A DNA stretch of 64,000 nucleotides from Euclidia mi (GCA_944739405.2 OX123186.2:40905551-40969550), one strand, 5' to 3'; positions 11,863 to 24,681 are shown, counted from the stretch's first letter. Made by a program: numbers and translations. Notes: generated by a model from the letters alone, not told the origin.

Positions 11863-12456
11863 AAGTGATACAACTTGTCGTGGTGGGGGGGCTCAGTAAC
11901 TGTGGGTTCGAAGTACACTCACGGTGAAGCTAAGCGGGATCCCAGGAGGGGACGCTCCACGTGGGCTTGGGTGAGGCCTGCGTAGAATGCGTCCCAAAGG
12001 CGGGTGCGGGGGACAGTTCTGTCTGTCCCTCGCAGTCGGCTGCGGTCACGGGATGAGAGGCGTGTCGGTGTTGCGTTGCCGCGCGCCTTATCTCCCGCGA
12101 CCAAATGGGGGCGCACAATTGTTGCGTCGCGGTGGGGCCGTAGAGGAAGAGGAGATGCGGTGTTGCGTTGCCGTAGGGAGGACCCTATCCTCTGCGGCCG
12201 CTGGGTGTTTTGGCGGCGGAGCCCAACACCTTCATCCGCCGCCAAGTGGGTTTTGTTCGAGGCCCGTCTGACCATCTGGCGGGCCAATACCCGTCAGGGG
12301 GTTGCGACGAATGCTTCGGCGATACCAGACCCTCCGACACACGGGTACATGAGAAAGTCGAGGTGGTTTTTAGTGGTAATACCACATACTCCGGCTCTCA
12401 TTTCCCCAAGAGTCGGAGATCTGAAGGGATTTTCCACCTCGTAAAACAAAAAAAAA
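11863..12456 (+). mobile_element. SINE-like retroelement copy 4 with 12-bp target duplication
   Basis: This is a 594-bp insertion flanked by a perfect AGGAAATCATTT duplication (11851-11862, 12457-12468) and ending in an A-run. Its tail is GAGGTGGTTTTTAGTGG...CCACCTCGTAAAAC. The interrupted target is a minisatellite unit. The element begins AAGTGATACAACTTGTCGTGG, so it lacks the C-run start. The many internal ORFs on both strands are body sequence, not genes. Confidence 0.75.
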
Positions 12457-12468
12457 AGGAAATCATTT

Positions 12469-14422
12469 CCATTATGAATCTCGTATTTTTTTCAGGCCGT
12501 CAGGCGACTTTCATTTTTGGGTACAAAATGTTGATGAATGATGTCCTTTTGCTCAAGCTTCTGGCAAAGCCGGCGGTGGTTGGTTTGACTCAGATCAAAA
12601 AATATTTGTGTGACATCCACGATTAATGATTTCCCGTTTTCTATTTATCAATAAGGCTTTATTCTTATAAAGCTTAGAGCACAGAAATATAATTATCATT
12701 TATTAGATTACCACAGTATACACCTCTGACATAGTTTAGCCATATGCTGTAGGGCATTAAATTATCAGATTGCAGAACAAATAGCCAATATATTTCTGTG
12801 TATTGATAAAAGCTAGAATGATATAACAGATGGTTTTGAGAATTATAATTACGATGTGAAAGAAAACTAGAAGTATAATTACTCGGAAAGCCAGTAAAAA
12901 TGCATGACTACTTACATACGAGTATGTCATTTGTCGGCAAATGGACGAGGACTACGTAACGTGGAAGAATGCTTTATGCGAAAATGTTCTCCAGAGAAAC
13001 AACAACAATAAAATACAGTTTAGAAGTCAAATTTTTATATTCCTTTTTTTGCATAACATAAAAAATGTGTCATTATATCACATAAGGAATTGATTGCAAA
13101 ACAATCTCTTTCAGGCATATTTTTCAGTTTGGTTGTAAACAAAACTTGGAATATGTACATTACGGTTACCTATGTATGTGCCTAATACTTATATCTCATA
13201 ATCTACACATATCTTTCTTCAAATGGAATGAAGTAATGAATATATAAAGTTGTGTAATTAGTGAGTAATAACGCAGATTCTATTCTCAGACGCTACAATA
13301 ACATGCTCTAGTACGTATTATGCTATAAAGTTGTAAGCATAATTCCTCTGGTGAGAATGTGGTTTAAATTAAAATGTATATCTGTAAAACTAATGTTATA
13401 AAGCTGAAGAGTAAAGTTTGTTTGCTTGCACTTACGCGACTTATTAAACTCTTAACTTATTGATCCTACGGCTAGTAGGTTTCTTCAATGTATTTATTTC
13501 TCCGCTTTAAAATAACGCCATCATAATTTTACGATGACATTTGATTCCATTTAATTGAAGCGAAATTCTTTCTTCGTATTCCAAAAAAATACACAAAATT
13601 CTGCCTTAGACGCCAAAGTAATAAACGGCTCCCTTGCAAAAACGCTGTCCTTTCGTCAGCATAATTGAAGCACTTATTAAAACTTCATAGATAACCTATG
13701 TGGTATTTACAGGGAACGGAGGACGGCAGCCGCCGGCTAATTATACCACTGCCTAGACTCAATCGATGCGTACTACCCTTTTGAACGAGCCATTCCGTAT
13801 AATTTGCAGCTAAAAGTCTACGTAGGTAGGCCTCCGCTAAACAAATAAATGATTATGTTAGATCGCTCACAGTAATATCAAAGAAGGATTATTTGACGAC
13901 ATACTGTACTAAATATAAGATTATACAGTACAAATATTAGTGTACGTAATATGATAAGCACACCAATGTTTGTTTGTGATTGGCTTTTAATAAAGTGAAT
14001 GCCTGATAATCAGAATATTACGGCAGATGAGATACGTAAAAGCCACTTGCGAATTGTTGCTCCAAATCTAAGGAATCATTGCGTGCTAGATTGCCATTAC
14101 CAATAATAAGTGCTTTTAGAGATTTATAAAATATACATAAGTATAGGATTTTTTTCTGGTACTTAACATTTTGAAGCATATACAGCTAAAAAGTCATTGT
14201 GATATCGTTGTTGAGTGCTTATATCTACTTTTAAGTAGTTAATACTCTTAGTTCTACACTGCTTTTGTAGCGATCATAGCGTGCTTTGACTTGCAGTTGA
14301 TAAGAAATCGGCAAGTTATCAACATTTGCAGAGGTCTCCACTTCGCTGGTTGACCGGTTGTTGCGGCTAGCCTTATTCGCAATGCACATAAACCACTTGG
14401 TAACATGTGTCAGGACAAAAAT
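12469..14422. other. Palindrome-arm sequence without recognised gene
   Basis: AT-rich. It includes an inverted minisatellite piece at the left and a TATAAAGCTGAAGAGTAAAG motif at about 13397 that resembles the start of Helitron-like repeats. No ORF worth calling. Confidence 0.45.
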
Positions 14423-14622
14423 NNNNNNNNNNNNNNNNNNNNNNNNNNNNNNNNNNNNNNNNNNNNNNNNNNNNNNNNNNNNNNNNNNNNNNNNNNNNNN
14501 NNNNNNNNNNNNNNNNNNNNNNNNNNNNNNNNNNNNNNNNNNNNNNNNNNNNNNNNNNNNNNNNNNNNNNNNNNNNNNNNNNNNNNNNNNNNNNNNNNNN
14601 NNNNNNNNNNNNNNNNNNNNNN
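14423..14622. other. Assembly gap of exactly 200 N
   Basis: A round-number run of N marks a scaffold join of unknown size. ORFs that appear to cross it are artefacts. Confidence 0.98.
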
Positions 14623-15154
14623 GACTCGACGGCTGGAGTGCAAGGCCGTAATACCCACTAAAACCATAGCGCATACTTCAACGCCATTTTTGGGGCACCA
14701 GGGGGTCGCGTTAGCATTCTACCCTGATACCCCGGCGGATAGCCCGAAGGCGACAACCTCCTTGGCGGCGGATGAAGCTGTTGGGCTCCGCCGCCAAAAC
14801 ACCCAGCAGCCGCAGAGGATAGGGAGGACGGCAACCTGACAACACCGCATCTCCTCTTCCTCTGCGGCCCCACCGCGACGCAACAATGGTGCGCCACATT
14901 TGGTCGCGGGAGATAGGGCGCGCGGCAACGCAACACCGACACGCCTCACCTCCTGTGACCGCGCCCGACTGCGAGAGACAGACAGAACTGTCCCCCTCAC
15001 CCACATCTTTGGACGCATCCTGCACAGACCCCCTCCAAGCCCACACGGAGCGTCCACTCCCAGGATCTCTCTTAGCTTAACCGCGGGTGTCCAAGCCCCG
15101 GTTACTAAGCCCCCCCCACCACGACAAGGTGGAGATCCCACGGGGGGGGGGGGG
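14623..15154 (-). mobile_element. SINE-like element, duplicate of copy 3
   Basis: Same sequence as 10854-11384. The 3' tail end is cut by the contig start. Confidence 0.7.
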
Positions 15155-15633
15155 TATATGATCATAATAGGTGGTAAAAATAATAACAAAATGATTAGGT
15201 TAATCATTTTATTATTTTTAATATACATGTTTTTACATTTCAGTATACCATATATTCATCTATCTTTATATATCATAACATTTTCTAACCCTACTGTGGG
15301 TGGACTTATATGAGGTTCGTGTCTTGCGAAGCTCTTGTACCAAATCAAACACATGTTGTTAGAGCAGCAACCGGGGACCCTTCCTCCCCGGTTGCTGCTG
15401 TACGCGGTGAAGGGACGGGGTGCGGCCGTGCGAGATGCGGCGTAACCTTGCAAACACAATAAAATAGCAGGTAGCTAGGTTGTTTGACAACTTAAACGTA
15501 ATGTGATGCTCCAAACATTGTGGGAAAATATAAAATAATATTTTTTTGCATTTTCAAACTAAAATTAGCACCACACTGGGGGTTAATTGTAGACGATTCT
15601 TGTAATAGTAAAAAAACCTTCAGGAAATCATTT

Positions 15634-16226
15634 AAGTGATACAACTTGTCGTGGTGGGGGGGCTCAGTAACTGTGGGTTCGAAGTACACTCACGGTGAAG
15701 CTAAGCGGGATCCCAGGAGGGGACGCTCCACGTGGGCTTGGGTGAGGCCTGCGTAGAATGCGTCCCAAAGGCGGGTGCGGGGGACAGTTCTGTCTGTCCC
15801 TCGCAGTCGGCTGCGGTCACGGGATGAGAGGCGTGTCGGTGTTGCGTTGCCGCGCGCCTTATCTCCCGCGACCAAATGGGGGCGCACAATTGTTGCGTCG
15901 CGGTGGGGCCGTAGAGGAAGAGGAGATGCGGTGTTGCGTTGCCGTAGGGAGGACCCTATCCTCTGCGGCCGCTGGGTGTTTTGGCGGCGGAGCCCAACAC
16001 CTTCATCCGCCGCCAAGTGGGTTTTGTTCGAGGCCCGTCTGACCATCTGGCGGGCCAATACCCGTCAGGGGGTTGCGACGAATGCTTCGGCGATACCAGA
16101 CCCTCCGACACACGGGTACATGAGAAAGTCGAGGTGGTTTTTAGTGGTAATACCACATACTCCGGCTCTCATTTCCCCAAGAGTCGGAGATCTGAAGGGA
16201 TTTTCCACCTCGTAAAACAAAAAAAA
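15634..16226 (+). mobile_element. SINE-like element, duplicate of copy 4
   Basis: Same sequence and same AGGAAATCATTT flanks as 11863-12456, with the tail A-run two bases shorter. Confidence 0.75.
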
Positions 16227-18238
16227 AGGAAATCATTTCCATTATGAATCTCGTATTTTTTTCAGGCCGTCAGGCGACTTTCATTTTTGGGTACAAAATG
16301 TTGATGAATGATGTCCTTTTGCTCAAGCTTCTGGCAAAGCCGGCGGTGGTTGGTTTGACTCAGATCAAAAAATATTTGTGTGACATCCACGATTAATGAT
16401 TTCCCGTTTTCTATTTATCAATAAGGCTTTATTCTTATAAAGCTTAGAGCACAGAAATATAATTATCATTTATTAGATTACCACAGTATACACCTCTGAC
16501 ATAGTTTAGCCATATGCTGTAGGGCATTAAATTATCAGATTGCAGAACAAATAGCCAATATATTTCTGTGTATTGATAAAAGCTAGAATGATATAACAGA
16601 TGGTTTTGAGAATTATAATTACGATGTGAAAGAAAACTAGAAGTATAATTACTCGGAAAGCCAGTAAAAATGCATGACTACTTACATACGAGTATGTCAT
16701 TTGTCGGCAAATGGACGAGGACTACGTAACGTGGAAGAATGCTTTATGCGAAAATGTTCTCCAGAGAAACAACAACAATAAAATACAGTTTAGAAGTCAA
16801 ATTTTTATATTCCTTTTTTTGCATAACATAAAAAATGTGTCATTATATCACATAAGGAATTGATTGCAAAACAATCTCTTTCAGGCATATTTTTCAGTTT
16901 GGTTGTAAACAAAACTTGGAATATGTACATTACGGTTACCTATGTATGTGCCTAATACTTATATCTCATAATCTACACATATCTTTCTTCAAATGGAATG
17001 AAGTAATGAATATATAAAGTTGTGTAATTAGTGAGTAATAACGCAGATTCTATTCTCAGACGCTACAATAACATGCTCTAGTACGTATTATGCTATAAAG
17101 TTGTAAGCATAATTCCTCTGGTGAGAATGTGGTTTAAATTAAAATGTATATCTGTAAAACTAATGTTATAAAGCTGAAGAGTAAAGTTTGTTTGCTTGCA
17201 CTTACGCGACTTATTAAACTCTTAACTTATTGATCCTACGGCTAGTAGGTTTCTTCAATGTATTTATTTCTCCGCTTTAAAATAACGCCATCATAATTTT
17301 ACGATGACATTTGATTCCATTTAATTGAAGCGAAATTCTTTCTTCGTATTCCAAAAAAATACACAAAATTCTGCCTTAGACGCCAAAGTAATAAACGGCT
17401 CCCTTGCAAAAACGCTGTCCTTTCGTCAGCATAATTGAAGCACTTATTAAAACTTCATAGATAACCTATGTGGTATTTACAGGGAACGGAGGACGGCAGC
17501 CGCCGGCTAATTATACCACTGCCTAGACTCAATCGATGCGTACTACCCTTTTGAACGAGCCATTCCGTATAATTTGCAGCTAAAAGTCTACGTAGGTAGG
17601 CCTCCGCTAAACAAATAAATGATTATGTTAGATCGCTCACAGTAATATCAAAGAAGGATTATTTGACGACATACTGTACTAAATATAAGATTATACAGTA
17701 CAAATATTAGTGTACGTAATATGATAAGCACACCAATGTTTGTTTGTGATTGGCTTTTAATAAAGTGAATGCCTGATAATCAGAATATTACGGCAGATGA
17801 GATACGTAAAAGCCACTTGCGAATTGTTGCTCCAAATCTAAGGAATCATTGCGTGCTAGATTGCCATTACCAATAATAAGTGCTTTTAGAGATTTATAAA
17901 ATATACATAAGTATAGGATTTTTTTCTGGTACTTAACATTTTGAAGCATATACAGCTAAAAAGTCATTGTGATATCGTTGTTGAGTGCTTATATCTACTT
18001 TTAAGTAGTTAATACTCTTAGTTCTACACTGCTTTTGTAGCGATCATAGCGTGCTTTGACTTGCAGTTGATAAGAAATCGGCAAGTTATCAACATTTGCA
18101 GAGGTCTCCACTTCGCTGGTTGACCGGTTGTTGCGGCTAGCCTTATTCGCAATGCACATAAACCACTTGGTAACATGTGTCAGGACAAAAATCTTAAAAG
18201 CTACATTTGAGGCCTTCGGAAAATCTATAAAAATAAAT

Positions 18239-19223
18239 AATATGCTATTTAACAATTCATTTGACGTCATACACACTTGTCAAAAGGGTATTAGAATGTG
18301 CGTATTGGAACAATTAGAGATTTTAAAGCGGGACAAGCATACATTACTGAACGATCAAACCAACTTTAACGGGTCCCCATTGCTGAATATATTCGCACAC
18401 CGTCATAATGACTCAAATCAGTCGAGCAACGGAGGGAGGGGATTAGAAAGTACAATCGTTTATAAGACATGCCCACGGTTGGAAAACGCTCAGTCGTTGC
18501 CCATCGTTCCTGAGGATGCCTCGTGCAGAGGCGAAACACGTGTCGAAGAATAGTCGGCGCATACAGCGGGATACTGCAAGTCAGGTATCTTCCTGGAACC
18601 CATACCATTCCTATATCCCTTATCCTTTTAGAGGAGTTCGATATTGTCAACCTTTTTCTATTGCAATAGTTGGGGTGGTCAATTCGAGGGTGCGTGGTGG
18701 GTTCCTCTTTCCTTCCATTAGGTTACAATGGAGTTCCGCCAAGTAACGCCTGATTCAATCAACTATAAAGGAGACGTTTACCATTTTTATTATTTGGTTC
18801 TATAAACATATTTACTTTTAATGTAAATAATATGTGTAAGAACCATTCTAATAGGTATCTCCATAAATGAACAGTTTTAAAAATAGACATTTCTAATATT
18901 TATTACACGTAAATATATTAATGGTTTAATTTTTCATAATGGTGAGTTACATTAAGAGCTGTGTCACTCAGCCCTAAGTTTCTTTTGCGTACATCCTGTG
19001 TGATTAGTACATTATTTTTCTATTTTTGTTTACGCTTAAATTGAAGGACTTTTCTCCAATATTTGTTTCATAATATTGATAGATATATATTTTTGAGTGT
19101 CTTTCGGGAACGCTAGGAAATAAGCTCCAACTTATATTATTTTTTCTGATGTAATAATAAAAATACAGTGTATTTATCTGTTTCTTTTCCGTGTATCTAA
19201 ATGTCTGACTAATTCCAGTTACA
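18239..19223. other. 985-bp spacer of palindrome I
   Basis: This is the unpaired centre between the two 5-kb arms. Its left third carries the retroelement C-terminal fragment described separately. The rest is AT-rich without a recognised feature. Confidence 0.7.
18260..18565 (+). pseudogene. Penelope-like element C-terminus and 3' region (relic)
   Basis: A 141-codon frame (18128-18553) contains, from about codon 45, FDVIHTCQKGIRM, LEQLEIL, LLNDQ and SPLLN in order. I associate this arrangement with the extreme C-terminus of Penelope-like retroelements, behind their GIY-YIG endonuclease. Downstream, CCTGAGGATGCCTC...GAGGCGAAACACGTGTCGAAG resembles the hairpin plus GCGAAACGTGTCG signature after such ORFs. 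The endonuclease and reverse transcriptase domains are absent. The first codons of the frame lie in the palindrome arm and are unrelated. Identification is from memory of the family pattern. Confidence 0.45.
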
Positions 19224-20590
19224 ATTTATTTTTATAGATTTTCCGAAGGCCTCAAATGTAGCTTTTAAGTTTTTTGTCCTGACACATGTTACCAAGTGGT
19301 TTATGTGCATTGCGAATAAGGCTAACCGCAACAACCGGTCAACCAGCGAAGTGGAGACCTCTGCAAATGTTGATAACTTGCCGATTTCTTATCAACTGCA
19401 AGTCAAAGCACGCTATGATCGCTACAAAAGCAGTGTAGAACTAAGAGAATTAACTACTTAAAAGTAGATATAAGCACTCAACAACGATATCACAATGACT
19501 TTTTAGCTGTATATGCTTCAAAATGTTAAGTACCAGAAAAAAATCCTATACTTATGTATATTTTATAAATCTCTAAAAGCACTTATTATTGGTAATGGCA
19601 ATCTAGCACGCAATGATTCCTTAGATTTGGAGCAACAATTCGCAAGTGGCTTTTACGTATCTCATCTGCCGTAATATTCTGATTATCAGGCATTCACTTT
19701 ATTAAAAGCCAATCACAAACAAACATTGGTGTGCTTATCATATTACGTACACTAATATTTGTACTGTATAATCTTATATTTAGTACAGTATGTCGTCAAA
19801 TAATCCTTCTTTGATATTACTGTGAGCGATCTAACATAATCATTTATTTGTTTAGCGGAGGCCTACCTACGTAGACTTTTAGCTGCAAATTATACGGAAT
19901 GGCTCGTTCAAAAGGGTAGTACGCATCGATTGAGTCTAGGCAGTGGTATAATTAGCCGGCGGCTGCCGTCCTCCGTTCCCTGTAAATACCACATAGGTTA
20001 TCTATGAAGTTTTAATAAGTGCTTCAATTATGCTGACGAAAGGACAGCGTTTTTGCAAGGGAGCCGTTTATTACTTTGGCGTCTAAGGCAGAATTTTGTG
20101 TATTTTTTTGGAATACGAAGAAAGAATTTCGCTTCAATTAAATGGAATCAAATGTCATCGTAAAATTATGATGGCGTTATTTTAAAGCGGAGAAATAAAT
20201 ACATTGAAGAAACCTACTAGCCGTAGGATCAATAAGTTAAGAGTTTAATAAGTCGCGTAAGTGCAAGCAAACAAACTTTACTCTTCAGCTTTATAACATT
20301 AGTTTTACAGATATACATTTTAATTTAAACCACATTCTCACCAGAGGAATTATGCTTACAACTTTATAGCATAATACGTACTAGAGCATGTTATTGTAGC
20401 GTCTGAGAATAGAATCTGCGTTATTACTCACTAATTACACAACTTTATATATTCATTACTTCATTCCATTTGAAGAAAGATATGTGTAGATTATGAGATA
20501 TAAGTATTAGGCACATACATAGGTAACCGTAATGTACATATTCCAAGTTTTGTTTACAACCAAACTGAAAAATATGCCTGAAAGAGATTG

Positions 20591-21006
20591 TTTTGCAATC
20601 AATTCCTTATGTGATATAATGACACATTTTTTATGTTATGCAAAAAAAGGAATATAAAAATTTGACTTCTAAACTGTATTTTATTGTTGTTGTTTCTCTG
20701 GAGAACATTTTCGCATAAAGCATTCTTCCACGTTACGTAGTCCTCGTCCATTTGCCGACAAATGACATACTCGTATGTAAGTAGTCATGCATTTTTACTT
20801 TTGCAATCAATTCCTTATGTGATATAATGACACATTTTTTATGTTATGCAAAAAAAGGAATATAAAAATTTGACTTCTAAACTGTATTTTATTGTTGTTG
20901 TTTCTCTGGAGAACATTTTCGCATAAAGCATTCTTCCACGTTACGTAGTCCTCGTCCATTTGCCGACAAATGACATACTCGTATGTAAGTAGTCATGCAT
21001 TTTTAC
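20591..21006. repeat. Tandem duplication of 208 bp, right arm only
   Basis: 20591-20798 is repeated immediately as 20799-21006, both starting TTTTGCAATCAATTCC. The left arm has a single copy, so this arose after, or independently of, the palindrome. Confidence 0.9.
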
Positions 21007-21443
21007 TGGCTTTCCGAGTAATTATACTTCTAGTTTTCTTTCACATCGTAATTATAATTCTCAAAACCATCTGTTATATCATTCTAGCTTTTATCAATAC
21101 ACAGAAATATATTGGCTATTTGTTCTGAAATCTGATAATTTAATGCCCTACAGCATATGGCTAAACTACGTCAGAGGTGTATACTGTGGTAATCTAATAA
21201 ATGATAATTATATTTCTGTGTTCTAAGCTTTATAAGAATAAAGCCTTATTGATAAATAGAAAACGGGAAATCATTAATCGTGGATGTCACACAAATATTT
21301 TTTGATCTGAGTCAAACCAACCACCGCCGGCTTTGCCAGAAGCTTGAGCAAAAGGACATCATTCATCAACATTTTGTACCCAAAAATGAAAGTCGCCTGA
21401 CGGCCTGAAAAAAATACGAGATTCATAATGGAAATGATTTCCT

Positions 21444-22036
21444 TTTTTTTTGTTTTACGAGGTGGAAAATCCCTTCAGATCTCCGACTCTTGGGGAAATG
21501 AGAGCCGGAGTATGTGGTATTACCACTAAAAACCACCTCGACTTTCTCATGTACCCGTGTGTCGGAGGGTCTGGTATCGCCGAAGCATTCGTCGCAACCC
21601 CCTGACGGGTATTGGCCCGCCAGATGGTCAGACGGGCCTCGAACAAAACCCACTTGGCGGCGGATGAAGGTGTTGGGCTCCGCCGCCAAAACACCCAGCG
21701 GCCGCAGAGGATAGGGTCCTCCCTACGGCAACGCAACACCGCATCTCCTCTTCCTCTACGGCCCCACCACGACGCAACAATTGTGCGCCCCCATTTGGTC
21801 GCGGGAGATAAGGCGCGCGGCAACGCAACACCGACACGCCTCTCATCCCGTGACCGCAGCCGACTGCGAGGGACAGACAGAACTGTCCCCCGCACCCGCC
21901 TTTGGGACGCATTCTACGCAGGCCTCACCCAAGCCCACGTGGAGCGTCCCCTCCTGGGATCCCGCTTAGCTTCACCGTGAGTGTACTTCGAACCCACAGT
22001 TACTGAGCCCCCCCACCACGACAAGTTGTATCACTT
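21444..22036 (-). mobile_element. SINE-like element, mirror of copy 4
   Basis: Inverted copy with the same 12-bp flanks (AAATGATTTCCT at 21432-21443 and 22037-22048). Confidence 0.75.
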
Positions 22037-22514
22037 AAATGATTTCCTGAAGATTTTTTACTATTACAAGAATCGTCTACAATTAACCCCCAGTGTGGTG
22101 CTAATTTTAGTTTGAAAATGCAAAAAAATATTATTTTATATTTTCCCACAATGTTTGGAGCATCACATTACGTTTAAGTTGTCAAACAACCTAGCTACCT
22201 GCTATTTTATTGTGTTTGCAAGGTTACGCCGCATCTCGCACGGCCGCACCCCGTCCCTTCACCGCGTACAGCAGCAACCGGGGAGGAAGGGTCCCCGGTT
22301 GCTGCTCTCACAACATGTGTTTGATTTGGTACAAGAGCTTCGCAAGACACGAACCTCATATAAGTCCACCCACAGTAGGGTTAGAAAATGTTATGATATA
22401 TAAAGATAGATGAATATATGGTATACTGAAATGTAAAAACATGTATATTAAAAATAATAAAATGATTAACCTAATCATTTTGTTATTATTTTTACCACCT
22501 ATTATGATCATATA

Positions 22515-23088
22515 CCCCCCCCCCCGTGGGATCTCCACCTTGTCGTGGTGGGGGGGGGCTTAGTAACCGGGGCTTGGACACCCGCGGTTAAGCTAAGAGA
22601 GATCCTGGGAGTGGACGCTCCGTGTGGGCTTGGAGGGGGTCTGTGCAGGATGCGTCCAAAGATGTGGGTGAGGGGGACAGTTCTGTCTGTCTCTCGCAGT
22701 CGGGCGCGGTCACAGGAGGTGAGGCGTGTCGGTGTTGCGTTGCCGCGCGCCCTATCTCCCGCGACCAAATGTGGCGCACCATTGTTGCGTCGCGGTGGGG
22801 CCGCAGAGGAAGAGGAGATGCGGTGTTGTCAGGTTGCCGTCCTCCCTATCCTCTGCGGCTGCTGGGTGTTTTGGCGGCGGAGCCCAACAGCTTCATCCGC
22901 CGCCAAGGAGGTTGTCGCCTTCGGGCTATCCGCCGGGGTATCAGGGTAGAATGCTAACGCGACCCCCTGGTGCCCCAAAAATGGCGTTGAAGTATGCGCT
23001 ATGGTTTTAGTGGGTATTACGGCCTTGCACTCCAGCCGTCGAGTCCCACTTACGTGCGTAAATGCATTTCCACAGCGAAGAAAAAAAA
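22515..23088 (+). mobile_element. SINE-like element, mirror of copy 3
   Basis: Starts at the C-run at 22515 and ends in the A-run at 23081-23088, with the alternative tail ending CACAGCGAAG. Confidence 0.7.
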
Positions 23089-23094
23089 GCGTAT

Positions 23095-23465
23095 TAATCG
23101 TAGATTGTACCTTATAGTAAAAATCATCAGGACATTATTTCCCAAAAGAATCCAGTAGGTACTTATTCTTTTATTCTGGCCGACACTTCCATTTCTGGGT
23201 ACGAAATACCTGGGCGTAGCAAGGGGTTAATCATAGACGTTCCTGGTAATAGTAAAAACTCGTCAGGACATTGTTTCCTATGAGAATCCATTATTCTTTT
23301 ATTCTGGCCGCCAGTTTCATTTTTGGGTACGAAATACCTCGGTATGTAGCAGGGGGTTAATCGTAGACGTTTCTTCTAATAGTAAAAAATCATCAGGATA
23401 TTATTTCCCATAAAAATCCAGTATATTTTTGTTCTGACCGGCATTTTCATTTTTGGGTACAAAAT
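23095..23465 (-). repeat. Minisatellite, mirror copy
   Basis: The three 130-bp units in reverse orientation, mirroring 10437-10805. Confidence 0.8.
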
Positions 23466-23595
23466 GAATGATGTCCTTTCTTTTATAAAATTAACCATAT
23501 ATTTATGCCATGAAGGGACTAAAAACCAACAACCCAGAAGAATAAACATTGTTCTAAGGTTTGAACGATTGTCAGCATATTCGATGGATTACCTA

Positions 23596-23689
23596 ATTAA
23601 TCATCGTCATCAGCCTTTTCCCAGAGCTGGGCACAGGGCTTTTCTCATTAGAAGGGCCAACACAAGGTTCAACACGTGTGATAAATAGC
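23596..23689 (-). repeat. LINE 3' tail fragment, mirror copy
   Basis: Reverse complement of 10210-10303: ATCATCGTCATCAGCCTTTT followed by CCCAGAGCTGGGC. Confidence 0.6.
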
Positions 23690-24681
23690 GTAGAGGTACC
23701 CATAATAATAATATGAACCTAATTATGTGTCCACAAGTGCTCTGTGAATATTAGTTTAGCTTTCATACACTTTCAATTAGTAATTACCTTCCGCACTACC
23801 GGAGCCATATCGTCCGGTCCATTTAATTTAATTACTTTCGAATTGTTACCCCATTCAGTAATAACATTTAATTAAGCTACCAGCTGGTCTACACGGAGAG
23901 CCAACTCCGAAGACTAAAGTTCTTAGCTTTGCGCAAGTTTGAATTATAAGTTTAAGGATCACTATATGCTGAACTCAGCCAGGATTTAGAATTATTTTGT
24001 AGTGCTCATAGCGAGACGTAACTTGGGCCATATCTATCTATGTGATCTAAAACTCCAACATCAGGGTTGGCCACACATTCACACGAAAATAAAGAAGAAG
24101 CTAATATTTATGATGAATTTGGTTGGAAGAGTTACACTGATTTATTTATATTTTCTATACTTATATTACAAAGCTTAAGAGTTTAATTGTTTGGTTGAAT
24201 TTATGTGAGAATAGACTTCGACCGCGGCTTTACCCGCTAGAATTGTAAAACTCGCGTATTACACTACCTTTTCACTTTCCACTTTCCACACGACTATTGA
24301 CGCAATTATTGTTGTGTATTCTAGTATAAATTACTATTATGGCCCTTTGCAACGCATACATAAATCTATAGTAGGATCGGTATTTTGACTAATTTTAGTT
24401 TAAAATTACTTGTAAACTGAGTCAACGAAAATAACAGTTCCGTTAATACATTACTATTTTGGGCTTAGACCTTTGATATGTTTTGACTAGCAAGAAGTAA
24501 TAAGTAAAGTTCAAATCGGTATTACGTTATCATATAGTGACAAATACAGGAAATAACGGCATTTAATATTAATTACATATTTTTCTCGAGTCGAGATACG
24601 TACCTACACAAAATATTTAATAATTATGTTTATGGCATTTAATCAGAAGCTCTATATCCTCTGTAGCAGTAGTCTAAAGTG

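Larger units (their letters stand above)
14623..18192. repeat. Probable unmerged contig overlap duplicating 10854-14422
   Basis: The first base after the gap restarts the sequence found at 10854, and the match runs to the base where the left contig ends at the gap (offset about 3769, changing by one or two in homopolymers). A duplication whose two boundaries both coincide with the gap edges is best read as the same DNA at two contig ends, not as a biological tandem repeat. Confidence 0.9.
9633..18238. repeat. Left arm of large palindrome I
   Basis: This stretch is the reverse complement of 19224-24266, apart from an extra, probably artificial, 3.57-kb repeat around the N gap and a 208-bp duplication present only on the right. 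Positions p below 10854 pair with 33899 minus p. Pairing is base-for-base over kilobases with only scattered differences. The arm contains a LINE tail, a minisatellite, a head-to-head SINE pair and about 2 kb of unnamed AT-rich DNA. Confidence 0.9.
19224..24266. repeat. Right arm of large palindrome I
   Basis: Reverse complement of the left arm. It contains mirror copies of both SINEs, the spacer hairpin, the minisatellite and the LINE tail. It differs by a 208-bp tandem duplication and scattered substitutions, for example around 19447. Confidence 0.9.

Noticed and set aside
14231..14839. ORFs crossing the N gap
   Set aside because: They are translations through N and have no meaning.
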